Assembly (NCBI GenBank): GCA_025964675.1
Contig: JAOPYI010000021.1
Span: forward strand, 30,107 to 94,106
Direction: 5' to 3'
From: Sphaerisporangium sp.
GTDB lineage: Bacteria; Actinomycetota; Actinomycetes; Streptosporangiales; Streptosporangiaceae
DNA: 64,000 bases
Below the pieces are notes generated by a model, which was given only the letters and a program-made list of their open reading frames with translations, was not told the origin of the DNA and did not search any database. Every line of letters starts with the position of its first letter. Position 1 is the first letter of the stretch. A program made the translations under genes and the position numbers. Shown piece by piece: positions 16,798 through 25,394 of the stretch.

Positions 16798-18351
16798 TCA
16801 CGACGGCTGCGGAGTCGGGACAGGCACCGCGTCGATGGTGACCGTGACGGTCTTCTGCCCGCCATCGCGCTGATACTTGATGGCCACCCTGTCGCCGGGC
16901 GCCTTGTTCCTGATCGTGACGATCAGCTCGGACGGCTGGGTCACCGGAGTGCCGTCGATCTCGAGGATGACGTCACCGGCCTTCAGGCCCGCCTTGTCGG
17001 CCGGGCCTCCGGCCACCACGGGCTCCTGGCCCTGCTGCGAGCCGGTGGCGATGCGGACGCCGTCGCCCTGGTAGCTCTCGTCGAGCTGGACGCCGATGCG
17101 GGACTTCTTGGCCGTGCCGGTGGCCACGAGCTCCTCGGCGACCCGCCGGACGTGGTTGATCGGTATGGAGAACCCCAGCCCGATGCTGCCGCTCTGCCCG
17201 CCAAAGGAGGTGTTGCCGAGGGTGGCGATGGCGGAGTTGACGCCTATCACCTCACCGCCGGCGTTGACCAGCGGGCCTCCGGAATTGCCGGGGTTGATCG
17301 CCGCGTCGGTCTGGATGGCGTTGATGAAGGACGACTCCGACCCGCTCTCGCCACCGGCCGTGACGGGGCGGTTCAGCGAGCTGACGATGCCCGTCGTCAC
17401 GGTGCCGGTGAGGCCGAGGGGCGAGCCGATCGCGATGACGGGGTCTCCCACGACGACCCGGTCGGAGTTGCCGATGGTGATCTCCGGGGCGCCGAAGGTG
17501 TCGTCGGGCTTCACCACCGCGATGTCGGAGCTCGGGTCACGTCCGACGATCTTGGCGGCGCTCGACTTCTTGTTGCTGAAGGTGACCTTGATGTTGCCGG
17601 TCTGGGCCGCCGCGGCCACCACGTGGTTGTTGGTGACGATGTAGCCGCCCTTGATCACGAAGCCGGAGCCGGTGCCCGCCTCGCTGTTGCCCTTGACGTC
17701 GAGCGAGACCACGCTCGGCAGGACCCTCGCGGCGACGCCCGCCACCGAGTCGGGGGCGCGGTTGACGATCGCGCCGGTCGGCGTGCCGAGGCTGTAGGAC
17801 GGGTCGACGCCGGAGCCCGACCGGGTGAGCAGATAGGTGCCGACGCTGCCGGCCGTCGAGGCGACCAGGGCGATCACGACGGCGAGCGCGGCGAGCACTC
17901 CGGTCCTCGGCAAGCGGGGGCCGGGCGCGCCGGCCTCCACGCGCGGGGCGCCGGGCGGCGGAGCCCAGCCCGGGCCCATGCCGAACGGGTTCAGCGGAGG
18001 GGGCGGTGGCGGCGCCCCGTGGGGCCCACCCGGCGAGAGCGGGAGCGGCCCGCCGGACGGGTTGCCCCAGCCGGTGGTGCCGTCGTCGGGCCGGGACGTC
18101 TCGGACGCGAAGGGGATGAGCCCCCCGCTCTCCGCGGCGAAGGGATCGCGCCCCATGTCGCTCGCGGCGAAGGGGTTCGGGCCGGTGAACGCGTCGGGCC
18201 CAGAAGCGGGCCACCCCTCAGAGGCGGGCAGGAACTCGGGTCTGACGCGCATCCCGCTGGAGCCCGTGGACCCCGACGTCGAACCGACCCGTGAATGCTG
18301 AGGTGGAGTGGTCACGTCCCCGGCATCGAAGGTACGTGTCTCGTCGGTCAT
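16798..18351 (-). CDS. htrA: HtrA/DegP-type serine protease with PDZ domain
   Basis: 517-residue membrane-anchored envelope-quality-control protease. A long Gly/Pro/Ser-rich cytoplasmic region (1 to about 150) precedes one transmembrane helix (LAALAVVIALVASTAGSVGTYL), then a trypsin-like domain with His in TNNHVV (about 243), Asp in SDIAVVK (about 274) and Ser in NPGNSGGPL (about 356). A C-terminal PDZ domain contains GDVILEIDGTPV. All triad residues are intact. ATG 18351 is preferred over 18378 because GGGAGTGAG lies just before it. It lies between rseA and tatB and is a classic SigE-pathway gene. Confidence 0.93.
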   Translation of the reverse strand: MTDETRTFDAGDVTTPPQHSRVGSTSGSTGSSGMRVRPEFLPASEGWPASGPDAFTGPNPFAASDMGRDPFAAESGGLIPFASETSRPDDGTTGWGNPSGGPLPLSPGGPHGAPPPPPPLNPFGMGPGWAPPPGAPRVEAGAPGPRLPRTGVLAALAVVIALVASTAGSVGTYLLTRSGSGVDPSYSLGTPTGAIVNRAPDSVAGVAARVLPSVVSLDVKGNSEAGTGSGFVIKGGYIVTNNHVVAAAAQTGNIKVTFSNKKSSAAKIVGRDPSSDIAVVKPDDTFGAPEITIGNSDRVVVGDPVIAIGSPLGLTGTVTTGIVSSLNRPVTAGGESGSESSFINAIQTDAAINPGNSGGPLVNAGGEVIGVNSAIATLGNTSFGGQSGSIGLGFSIPINHVRRVAEELVATGTAKKSRIGVQLDESYQGDGVRIATGSQQGQEPVVAGGPADKAGLKAGDVILEIDGTPVTQPSELIVTIRNKAPGDRVAIKYQRDGGQKTVTVTIDAVPVPTPQPS

Positions 18352-18513
18352 CGAACGCTCACTCCCGAGGCCAGTCAACGTGGGCTACGCCAGATTCTCG
18401 CTCCGACCGCATACGAGCGCCATAAGTCTCGCCCGTCAAGGTCCATCCGATCGTATGCCCGCGTCGTCGTGCACGGCACGGACGGGGGGAGGTGCCGTGT
18501 CCCGTGCCCAGCG

Positions 18514-19041
18514 TCAGGGCTGGCGCAGAGGCGTGACCACGCGCCCCGGCACTAGCTGCCCGGCCGGGTTGGTGGCCCGGTGCTGGTTGGCGAACATCTC
18601 GACGGGCGGAGCCGACGGCTTGCTCTCGGCCCCGCCGACCATGAACAGCGTGCCGAGCGCGACGGCGGCCGACGCGACGCCGACCGCCACATAACCCGCC
18701 CGGCGGCTCGTTCCTTGGCGTCCCGGCCCGGAGAACCCGGCACCGCGGCGCGGCCTGCTGTCGATCGGGGCGCTGGTCAGCGAATACGACGGACTGGGAA
18801 ACGGGCGCACCCGCGGCGGGATCGGCCCGCCAGGCTCGGACATCCGCAACAGGGACATCGTGAGGTCCGCCGGCATGGCGGGCGGGTCCAGTGATCTGAG
18901 ACGGCTCTTGAGCGCCCTGATCGCATCCAGCTCGGCGCGGCAGTCCGCGCAGAACGTCAGATGCGCCAGAGCGCGTTCACGCTCCGCGTGACCAAGCTCA
19001 CCGTCGATCAGCGCTGAGGCGCGCTCTCCGAGATGGCTCAT
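18514..19041 (-). CDS. rseA: anti-sigma factor RseA with zf-HC2 domain
   Basis: 175-residue zinc-associated anti-sigma factor for the adjacent SigE. The N-terminal zf-HC2 module ends in HLTFCADC (His-x3-Cys-x2-Cys, about 26-33). A single membrane helix lies near residues 125-143 ([21 protein letters not shown]), and a short tail follows. Its ATG overlaps the sigE stop (ATGA), so the pair is translationally coupled and made in balance. The order sigE-rseA-htrA matches mycobacteria. Confidence 0.92.
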   Translation of the reverse strand: MSHLGERASALIDGELGHAERERALAHLTFCADCRAELDAIRALKSRLRSLDPPAMPADLTMSLLRMSEPGGPIPPRVRPFPSPSYSLTSAPIDSRPRRGAGFSGPGRQGTSRRAGYVAVGVASAAVALGTLFMVGGAESKPSAPPVEMFANQHRATNPAGQLVPGRVVTPLRQP

Positions 19042-19697
19042 GCTCCCTCCCTGCTCACGGTCGGGGGGAGTCCTTCACGACGGGGTGCCCGGTGCTCGAG
19101 CGCCTCCCGCAACTGGCTGCGACCGCGATGGATTCGGCTGCGAACGGTGCCCAGCTTCACGCCGAGCGTCGTCGCGATCTCCTCGTAGGACAGCCCCTCT
19201 ATGTCGCACAGCACGACGGCCGCGCGGAACTCCGGCTGCAGCGCGTCTAGAGCCGCCTGGATGTCGGGCTCGAGCTGGGAGTCGTCGAACACCTGGGCGG
19301 GGGACGGCTCGCGCCCCCGCAGGCGCTCCCCGGCGTCGTCGCCGAGCCCCTCGAACCGGATGCGCTGCCTGCGCCGCGCCATGTCCAGGAAGAGGTTCGT
19401 GGTGATGCGGTGCAGCCAGCCCTCGAACGTGCCCGGCGTGTAGCTGGACAGCGACCGGAACACCCGGACGAAGACCTCCTGAGTGAGGTCCTCGGCGTCG
19501 TGGACGTTGCCGGTCAGCCTGTAGGCCAGGCGGTAGACGCGCGCCGAGTGGGCGCGGACGACCTCCTCCCAGGTCGGAGGTGTCCAACCCTCGTCGGGAA
19601 GCCGGGGGTCTCCCCCAGGCAACGCACCATCGGGAGTTTCAGCCTGGTGGTAATCGTCCACCAGCACTCCTCTCTCCGGGACCACCGCTACAGCCAT
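19038..19697 (-). CDS. sigE: ECF RNA polymerase sigma factor SigE
   Basis: 219-residue ECF sigma factor for envelope stress. Region 2 is seen in [19 protein letters not shown] and [20 protein letters not shown]; region 4 in [19 protein letters not shown] followed by [20 protein letters not shown] 19697 gives the usual N-terminus; the frame stays open further upstream but would include the promoter. A textbook ECF promoter lies 84-110 nt upstream (19781-19807), implying autoregulation. The anti-sigma gene is coupled by ATGA. Divergent from an O-methyltransferase gene, exactly as Rv1220c/Rv1221. Confidence 0.95.
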   Translation of the reverse strand: MAVAVVPERGVLVDDYHQAETPDGALPGGDPRLPDEGWTPPTWEEVVRAHSARVYRLAYRLTGNVHDAEDLTQEVFVRVFRSLSSYTPGTFEGWLHRITTNLFLDMARRRQRIRFEGLGDDAGERLRGREPSPAQVFDDSQLEPDIQAALDALQPEFRAAVVLCDIEGLSYEEIATTLGVKLGTVRSRIHRGRSQLREALEHRAPRREGLPPTVSREGA

Positions 19698-19780
19698 AGT
19701 GCCTGCTTTCGTCCCTTCGTGCGTACCCACGTACCAACGAGGCCGGACTGTGTCCTTTAACAAAGGTCGTTCAAAGCGTG

Positions 19781-19807
19781 CAACGTACCCGTTGTGGCGT
19801 GAGTTCC
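19781..19807 (-). promoter_or_regulatory. ECF-type (SigE) promoter of sigE
   Basis: On the minus strand GGAAC (19807-19803) and CGTTG (19785-19781) are separated by 17 nt, the classic ECF sigma-E-group -35/-10 arrangement. A transcript from about 19773 would have a leader of roughly 75 nt before the sigE ATG at 19697. This suggests SigE activates its own operon. The divergent O-methyltransferase start is at 19876. Confidence 0.72.
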
Positions 19808-19875
19808 CGTTCGGCCCCGACTCCCCTAGGCTGCGACCAATACGTGCGTACGGCGAAGGCGGGGAGGAGAGGCCG

Positions 19876-20526
19876 ATGGCCCCGACGCCGACTAATCCGG
19901 TGGAGGCCACGCTGGCCTACGCGGAGGAGTTCCATGACGAGGACGAAGTGCTGCAGGCCGCGAGGCGACGCGGCATCGAGGTGGGTGCCGTCCCCATCCT
20001 GCCCGGAGGCGGCGCGGCTCTGTGCTTCATGGCCACGGCGATCAGCGCCAGGTCCGTGGTCGAGATCGGCACCGGCTGTGGTGTCTCGGGGCTGTGGCTG
20101 CTGCGCGGCATGCGCCTGGACGGCACGCTGACCAGCGTCGACGTGGAGCCCGAGCACCAGCGGATGGCCCGCCAGGCCTTCGCGGAGGCGGGGTTCTCCG
20201 GTAGCAAGATCCGTCTGATCGGCGGACGCGCCCTCGACGTGCTTCCCCGGCTCGCCGACGGTGGCTACGACCTGGTGTTCTGCGACGCCGCCAAGCAGGA
20301 GTACGGCGACTACCTCGCCGAGGCCGTGCGCCTGCTGCGGCCCGGCGGCATCGTCGCCTTCGACAACGCGCTGTGGCACAACCGCGTGGCCGACCCCTCG
20401 CAACGCGACCCTGAGACGGTCGCGATCCGCGAGCTGGGCAAGCTCATCAAGGGGGACGAGCGGCTGCGCGCGCTGATGATGCCCCTCGGCGACGGGCTGC
20501 TGGCCGCCATCAAGATCGCGAACTAG
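19876..20526 (+). CDS. SAM-dependent O-methyltransferase
   Basis: 216-residue class I methyltransferase of the catechol/caffeoyl-CoA O-methyltransferase type (Methyltransf_3). SAM-binding motif I is [17 protein letters not shown]; the acidic loop SVDVEPEH and the metal-binding [13 protein letters not shown] follow, then [27 protein letters not shown] lies just before the ATG. It is the orthologue by position of Rv1220c, divergent from sigE. The substrate is unknown. Its stop overlaps the convergent pepA stop by 4 nt. Confidence 0.88.
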   Translation: MAPTPTNPVEATLAYAEEFHDEDEVLQAARRRGIEVGAVPILPGGGAALCFMATAISARSVVEIGTGCGVSGLWLLRGMRLDGTLTSVDVEPEHQRMARQAFAEAGFSGSKIRLIGGRALDVLPRLADGGYDLVFCDAAKQEYGDYLAEAVRLLRPGGIVAFDNALWHNRVADPSQRDPETVAIRELGKLIKGDERLRALMMPLGDGLLAAIKIAN

Positions 20527-21962
20527 GAGCGGTAACCGCTGAGCCACTCCAGCAGCAGGCGCGTGCCGAAGCCGGTCGCGCCCTTGGTCAGGACGCCGTC
20601 GTCCGCGGTGCTGCGGGACACTCCCGCGATGTCGAGATGGGCCCAGCGCCGCCCGCCGGTGAACTCCCGTAGGAACAGCGCGGCGGTGATGGCGCCCCCG
20701 CCGTACTTGCCCTCGGAGTCGATGTTGGACAGGTCGGCCACCTGGGAGTCGAGCGCGGGCCGGTAGTCGTCGATCAGCGGCATGCGCCACAGGGGGTCGC
20801 CGGACACCCTCCCGGCCTCCAGCAGCTCCTTGGCCAGGTCGTCGCTGGAGGAGAAGACCGCGCCGATGTCGCGCCCGAGGGCGATGCTGATGGCCCCGGT
20901 CAGCGTGGCGAGGTCGACAACGGTGTCGGGGTCGAGCACGTCGTCGGCGTACGCCAGCGCGTCGGCGAGCACCAGCCTGCCCTCGGCGTCGGTGTTGAGC
21001 ACCTCGACCGTGCGGCCGCCGTAGTGGGTGATCACGTCGCCGGGCCGCTGCGCCGTGCCGGACGGCATGTTCTCCGCGGCGGCGACCAGACCGGTGACGC
21101 GCGCCCGCGCGCCCAGCTCGCGCAGCGCGCCGAGGACGGCGATCACCACCGCGCCGCCCGCCATGTCGGTCTTCATGAACTTCATGCCGTCGGTCGGTTT
21201 GAGGGACAGGCCGCCGCTGTCGAAGGTGATGCCCTTGCCCACCAGCACGACGTGGGTGCCGTCCGGATCCTCGGGCTCGTACGCGAGCTGGATCAGCCGG
21301 GGCGGGCTCGCCGACCCCTGCCCGACCGCCAGGATGCCGCCGAACCCCTCGGCGGCGAGGTCGCCGGGCGACCACACCTTGGCCGTCAGCCCGGAGCGAC
21401 CGGCGACCTCGACGGCGCGGTCGGCCAGCCAGGCTGGGTTCTTCTCGGAGGAGGGGGTGTTGGAGAGATCGCGCGCGAGAGCCGTGGCGCGGGCGGCCAC
21501 CTCGGCGCGCTCGACGGCCGGACGGGCCTCCTCGGGCCCGAGAAAGCGGATCTCCTCAACGGCCTTGGTGCGACTCGCGCCGATCCTCATCGTGTAGGAG
21601 GCGAGCAGCGCGCCCTCGGCCAGGGCGGACCAGCCTTGCTCTCCCACGCCGGGCGGCAGTGTGACGTCGATGGACCGGCGTCCCCTGGCCCGCCGCGCGA
21701 CGGCCCCGCCCGCCTTGCGCAGGGCGCGGGGCGTGGCGTCCCCGATGCCGTACAGAAGGACCCGCCGTACCGCGTCACCGTGCGCGACCGGGACCTCCAC
21801 AACCTCGCCGGGCTCCCCCTTGGCCTCGTGGTGGGCCAGGAGAGCCGGCACCGGCACGGGAAGCTCGACGTCCGCGGTCAGATCACCGCCGAATGGCACG
21901 GCGAGCAGGTCGGCGTGCTGACCCGACGGTTGGACGAATCGCAGCGCGGTCTCAATTGGCAT
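20523..21962 (-). CDS. pepA: leucyl aminopeptidase (M17)
   Basis: 479-residue M17 cytosolic aminopeptidase that removes N-terminal residues from peptides using two metal ions. The C-terminal catalytic half has KGITFDSGGLSLKP (metal-binding Lys and Asp), MKFMKTDMAGG and the M17 signature NTDAEGRL at about 320-327, with the active-site Arg in the latter. The N-terminal half is the macro-domain-like regulatory part. GGGGAGGA lies 6 nt before the ATG. Length is normal for the family. Confidence 0.94.
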   Translation of the reverse strand: MPIETALRFVQPSGQHADLLAVPFGGDLTADVELPVPVPALLAHHEAKGEPGEVVEVPVAHGDAVRRVLLYGIGDATPRALRKAGGAVARRARGRRSIDVTLPPGVGEQGWSALAEGALLASYTMRIGASRTKAVEEIRFLGPEEARPAVERAEVAARATALARDLSNTPSSEKNPAWLADRAVEVAGRSGLTAKVWSPGDLAAEGFGGILAVGQGSASPPRLIQLAYEPEDPDGTHVVLVGKGITFDSGGLSLKPTDGMKFMKTDMAGGAVVIAVLGALRELGARARVTGLVAAAENMPSGTAQRPGDVITHYGGRTVEVLNTDAEGRLVLADALAYADDVLDPDTVVDLATLTGAISIALGRDIGAVFSSSDDLAKELLEAGRVSGDPLWRMPLIDDYRPALDSQVADLSNIDSEGKYGGGAITAALFLREFTGGRRWAHLDIAGVSRSTADDGVLTKGATGFGTRLLLEWLSGYRS

Positions 21963-22067
21963 GGTGGTCCTCCCCTGCCTGGATGTGCGACAGCCCCGGC
22001 GTGGGGGCGCGGCCCGGCCGCCGGGGCCGTCAAGTCGCCTGTGTCGGTGGGTTGTGTCAGGGGTATG

Positions 22068-22235
22068 TCAGCCGACGACGTTCTTCAGAGCGTCGCCAAG
22101 GGCTCTGGCCTCGTCCGGTGAGAGCTCGACGACGAGCCGGCCGCCACCCTCCAGAGGGACCCGCATGACAATGCCCCGTCCTTCCTTGGTGACCTCCAGC
22201 GGACCGTCGCCAGTCCGCGGCTTCATCGCCGCCAT
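22068..22235 (-). CDS. DUF3117 small protein
   Basis: A 55-residue protein that begins MAAMKPRTGDGPLEVTKEGR, continues GIVMRVPLEGGGRLVVEL and ends SPDEARALGDALKNVVG. This is the highly conserved actinobacterial DUF3117 family (Rv1211 is the M. tuberculosis member as I recall). GGAAGGGA lies 9 nt before the ATG. The function is unknown. It lies close to tag, as in M. tuberculosis. Confidence 0.9.
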   Translation of the reverse strand: MAAMKPRTGDGPLEVTKEGRGIVMRVPLEGGGRLVVELSPDEARALGDALKNVVG

Positions 22236-22415
22236 GCGTATATCCCTTCCTGCCTCGGCCTGCGCGATGCCGACACGCGCCTGTCCGCGCCCGGCCGCCC
22301 GCCGCTTTCACGTCTTCTGTGACGTCCCATTATCCCGCCTCGCGAGCGCGCATGGGTAACGATCTCCTCCCAGAATGCGTTGTCGGGGGCCCTCACGCCG
22401 ATCAAACTGGTCTAT

Positions 22416-22583
22416 GTGAACGCCCGCGCCGCGCTTTTCGACCTCTATGGCGACCACCTGCGAATACGCGCGGGACGCGCGTTCGCCCGCGACGCCCCCG
22501 ACGACCGGGTCTTCGCCACCCGTAGCAGACTGGTCCACGGGTCTTCGCCGCCCGACCGCAACCCGGACAAGGGAGTCCACTGA
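22416..22583 (+). pseudogene. internally deleted PaaX-family regulator remnant
   Basis: The frame from GTG 22416 reads VNARAALFDLYGDHLRIRAG, the canonical first helices of PaaX-family repressors (normally about 270 residues). It then jumps to DDRVFATRSRLVHG, which resembles a segment near the PaaX C-terminus that normally continues WRxFLF. About 200 internal residues and the true tail are missing. The frame stops with TGA overlapping the ATG of the enoyl-CoA hydratase gene, a family often next to PaaX regulators. The N-terminal match is clear; the C-terminal match is my recollection of the family. Confidence 0.5.
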
Positions 22584-23398
22584 TGGATCAGCGAGCCAAC
22601 GTCACCCCCGGCGCCGACGCGCACGTCCTCTACTCCGTCGAGGGCGGCGTCGCCACGGTCACGCTGAACCGCCCGGACGCGATGAACGCGCTGACCATCC
22701 TCATGAAGGCCTCGCTGCTGGAGGCGCTGGAGCGGGCCCGCGACGACGCCGAGGCCCGGGCCGTGCTGCTGACCGGCGCGGGGCGCGGCTTCTGCGCCGG
22801 GCAGGACCTGCGGGAGCACGCCGCCAACCTGGACGCGGGCGTGGGTCTCGACAACACCGTCCGCGCCCACTACAACCCGATCATCCTGACGGTCACCGGC
22901 ATGGGCAAGCCGGTGGTCGCCGCCGTCAACGGCATCGCCGCGGGCGCGGGAGCCTCGCTGGCCTTCGCCTGCGACTTCCGGGTGGCGGCCGACAACGCGA
23001 GGTTCGCGATGGCGTTCAGCGGCATCGGCCTCGCCCCCGACTCCGGCGCCTCCTGGACGCTGCCCCGGCTGGTGGGCCCCGCGAGGGCCCGCGAGCTGCT
23101 GCTGCTGGGCGAGCCGGTCGGTGCGGCCGAAGCGCTGGAGCTGGGCATGGTGACCTCCGTCGTCCCCTCCGCCGAGCTGGCGGCGAGCGCCCGGGATCTC
23201 GCCGTACGGCTGGCGCAGGGCCCGACGCTCGCCTACGGGGCGATCAAGCAGGCCCTGGACTTCTCCGCGGCGCACTCCCTGGAGGACTCCCTGGAGGTGG
23301 AGGCCGACCTCCAGGACGCCTGCGCCAAGACGGAGGACCACCACAACGCCACCCGGGCCTTCCTCGCCAAGGATCGTCCCGTCTTCCAGGGCCGCTGA
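22583..23398 (+). CDS. enoyl-CoA hydratase/isomerase family protein
   Basis: 271-residue crotonase-fold protein, closest in feel to PaaG-type ring-1,2-epoxyphenylacetyl-CoA isomerase or a general enoyl-CoA hydratase. Oxyanion-hole segments are visible: GRGFCAGQDLREH and INGIAAGAGASLAFACD-type (AVNGIAAGAGASLAFACDFR). The first catalytic position after the GLAPDSGASW loop is an aspartate (Asp in APDSG), as in PaaG/isomerase-type members. AAGGGAG lies before the ATG, which overlaps the stop of the PaaX remnant (TGATG). No other paa genes are present. Confidence 0.85.
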   Translation: MDQRANVTPGADAHVLYSVEGGVATVTLNRPDAMNALTILMKASLLEALERARDDAEARAVLLTGAGRGFCAGQDLREHAANLDAGVGLDNTVRAHYNPIILTVTGMGKPVVAAVNGIAAGAGASLAFACDFRVAADNARFAMAFSGIGLAPDSGASWTLPRLVGPARARELLLLGEPVGAAEALELGMVTSVVPSAELAASARDLAVRLAQGPTLAYGAIKQALDFSAAHSLEDSLEVEADLQDACAKTEDHHNATRAFLAKDRPVFQGR

Positions 23399-23404
23399 CC
23401 GGCC

Positions 23405-23959
23405 TCAGGGGCGGTCGCGCGCCCAGCACCCGGCCAGGTGGTCGTTCACCAGGCCGATCGCCTGCATCAAGGCGTAGGCCGTCGTCGGGCCGACGAATCT
23501 GAAGCCGTGGCGCTTCAGCTCCTTGGCCAGGGCCTTGGACGCGGGTGTCGTCGCCGGCACGTCGGCGAGCGACCCCGGGGCGGGAGACGCCAGGTCGGCG
23601 TACCTCCAGACCAGCCCGGAGACGCCCCCGGGGATCTCCGCGGCGGCCCGGGCGTTGGAGACGGCCGCCTCGATCTTGGCCCGGTTGCGGACGATCCCCG
23701 CGTCGGCCAGCAGCCGCTCGACGTCGGACTCGTCGAACGCGGCCACGGCCGGAATGGAGAAGCCGGAGAAGGCCTTGCGGAAGTTCTCGCGCTTGCGCAG
23801 GATCGTCAGCCAGGACAGGCCCGACTGGAACGCCTCCAGCGTCAGCCGTTCGTACACGAGGTCGTCGCCGTGGACCGGCCGGCCCCATTCTTCGTCGTGG
23901 TAACGGATGTAGTCGGGCGCGGTCGTCACCCAGCCGCACCGGACAGGCTCAGGGGTCAC
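23405..23959 (-). CDS. tag: DNA-3-methyladenine glycosylase I
   Basis: 184-residue Tag glycosylase, which removes 3-methyladenine from DNA in base excision repair. Family signatures are RCGWVTTAPDYIRYHDEEWGRP at the N-terminus, the LTLEAFQSGLSWLTILRKRENFR helices with the base-pocket aromatic and Glu residues, and FRFVGPTTAYALMQAIGLVNDH near the C-terminus. It is orthologous by position to Rv1210. GTG 23959 follows TAACCT (23968-23973, minus strand) by 8 nt, so the mRNA is probably leaderless. Confidence 0.95.
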   Translation of the reverse strand: MTPEPVRCGWVTTAPDYIRYHDEEWGRPVHGDDLVYERLTLEAFQSGLSWLTILRKRENFRKAFSGFSIPAVAAFDESDVERLLADAGIVRNRAKIEAAVSNARAAAEIPGGVSGLVWRYADLASPAPGSLADVPATTPASKALAKELKRHGFRFVGPTTAYALMQAIGLVNDHLAGCWARDRP

Positions 23960-23978
23960 GTAAACCGAGGTTACAAGC

Positions 23979-24464
23979 TCAGCGGGCGTCTTCCGTCTCG
24001 GAACGGTCGGTGTCGGCGCCGTTGGGCGCCGGCTCTCTGTCAGGCAGCCCGAACCCGGAGGGGTCCGTGGGAGGGTCGCCCTCCGCCGCGGGCTCGGACG
24101 GATCGGGTGCCCAGGGCGCCCGCGCGCTGGACTCCCGGCGGGCCTGCAGGCGTCCGGCGAGCAGCTCGGCTACCCGCTGTTCCAGCACGGCGATGTGGGT
24201 GTCACGCTCGCCGATGGCCGTGGCCGCCCGCTGCAAGGTCTCGTCGACGCTCTGGGTGTGGTAGCCCACGAGGCTCACCGGGAGCTGCAACGCCATGAAG
24301 TCGACGGCCGTGAGCTGCCCGGGGTCGGGCAGGTCCAGCGGCGGCACGTCGGGGGCGAACTCCGTCAGCTCACCGCCGCGCCCCTGGGAGACCATCACCA
24401 CGCAGTACAGCACGGCCAGCGCGGCGACAGCGAGTAGGACCAGCACATACGAATCGTGCCACAT
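23979..24464 (-). CDS. DivIVA-domain-like membrane protein (Rv1209 position)
   Basis: 161-residue protein. One N-terminal transmembrane helix (YVLVLLAVAALAVLYCVVMV) is followed by FMALQLPVSLVGYHTQSVDETLQRAA, the short DivIVA-type motif seen in the Rv1209 family, then a coiled-coil helix and an acidic Pro-rich tail. It may mark the membrane at poles or septa, but the family function is unknown. ATG 24464 has AAAGG just upstream. It lies between tag and the folP-like fragment, the Rv1207-Rv1210 order. Confidence 0.72.
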   Translation of the reverse strand: MWHDSYVLVLLAVAALAVLYCVVMVSQGRGGELTEFAPDVPPLDLPDPGQLTAVDFMALQLPVSLVGYHTQSVDETLQRAATAIGERDTHIAVLEQRVAELLAGRLQARRESSARAPWAPDPSEPAAEGDPPTDPSGFGLPDREPAPNGADTDRSETEDAR

Positions 24465-24516
24465 CGGTGCCTTTGAGCGCGCGCTGTTGCCTTCGCGCAT
24501 GTGACACCATCGACGC

Positions 24517-24801
24517 ATGACGCCTGTGCTCGTGACCGGCCCCGAGGGGCGGCTCGACCCCGGCTGGGTCGAGGCGGGCTCGGCCGCCGAGGTGGAGCGC
24601 CACGCTCAGGCGGGCCGCACTGTGGCGGTGACCCTGTCCGGCGACGAGACCACGCAGCTCGCGACGGCGGCGGTGTTCGCGTGGCTCGGAGCCCGCGTCT
24701 TCCGCACGGCCTACGAGGACCAGGTGCGCCTGGCGCTCGACATGACCGAGTCGCTCGCCGGGAGGCGGCCTCCGGCGCTAACCCGGCGCGGCCTCGCCTA
24801 G
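24517..24801 (+). CDS. small protein resembling the C-terminus of dihydropteroate synthase
   Basis: 94-residue protein at the position where M. tuberculosis has folP2. Residues about 46-94 (LATAAVFAWLGARVFRT, LALDMTESL, PPALTRRGLA) match the last two helices and the RRGLA end of actinobacterial DHPS paralogues. AGRTVAVTLSGDET may correspond to the preceding strand. The TIM-barrel active site is entirely missing, so it cannot be a synthase. It may be a decayed folP2 or a retained small protein. No ribosome binding site is evident. The 3' end overlaps the convergent LOG gene by 24 nt. Confidence 0.5.
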   Translation: MTPVLVTGPEGRLDPGWVEAGSAAEVERHAQAGRTVAVTLSGDETTQLATAAVFAWLGARVFRTAYEDQVRLALDMTESLAGRRPPALTRRGLA

Positions 24802-25371
24802 CTCCTCGGCGTTGGGGCTGAGGGTGCGGCCGGGCTTCTCCAGGTGCTCGAGGGCCTCCTCGACGGTGGTGGTCCAGGAGATCGCGTCGAAGACGTTCGG
24901 ACGGGTGAAGCCCTCTTCGTACATGCCGTCGACCAGCAGGCGCAGCGGGGCGTAAAGGCCCCACGGGTCCAGGATGACCAGCGGCTTGTCGTGCAGCCCG
25001 AGCACGCGCGCGGTCCAGATCTCGAACAGCTCCTCCAGCGTGCCGATGCCGCCGGGAAGCACCAGGAACGCGTCGGAGCGGGTGTCCATGATGCCCTTGC
25101 GCTCACGCATGTCGCCTGTGATGATCAGCTCGTCTGAGCCGGTGTCGGCGATCTCGAGCTCCACGAGGACCTGGGGCATCACGCCCACCGTGCGGCCGCC
25201 GGCCTGCCGCGCCGCACGGGCCACCGCCCCCATGCAGGAGACCACGGCGCCACCGCTGACGAGGGTGTGCCCGCGCCGGGCCAGCTCCGTGCCGACCTCG
25301 GTGGCCAGGTCGAGGTACTTCTCGTCGATCTTCTGGCTGGACGCGCAGAACACGCAGATCGCCATCGTCAC
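24778..25371 (-). CDS. LOG-family Rossmann-fold protein (TIGR00730)
   Basis: 197-residue TIGR00730 protein, the family of cytokinin riboside 5'-monophosphate phosphoribohydrolases (LOG). The nucleotide-binding TLVSGGAVVSCMGAVA, MRERK and the signature PGGIGTLEELFEIWT are intact. It is the positional match of Rv1205. GTG 25371 is chosen because TAGGGT (25379-25384, minus strand) ends 7 nt upstream; ATG 25365 is the alternative. The actual substrate in bacteria is often unproven. Confidence 0.9.
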   Translation of the reverse strand: MTMAICVFCASSQKIDEKYLDLATEVGTELARRGHTLVSGGAVVSCMGAVARAARQAGGRTVGVMPQVLVELEIADTGSDELIITGDMRERKGIMDTRSDAFLVLPGGIGTLEELFEIWTARVLGLHDKPLVILDPWGLYAPLRLLVDGMYEEGFTRPNVFDAISWTTTVEEALEHLEKPGRTLSPNAEELGEAAPG

Positions 25372-25394
25372 GTCGGCAACCCTACACAGGCCGA

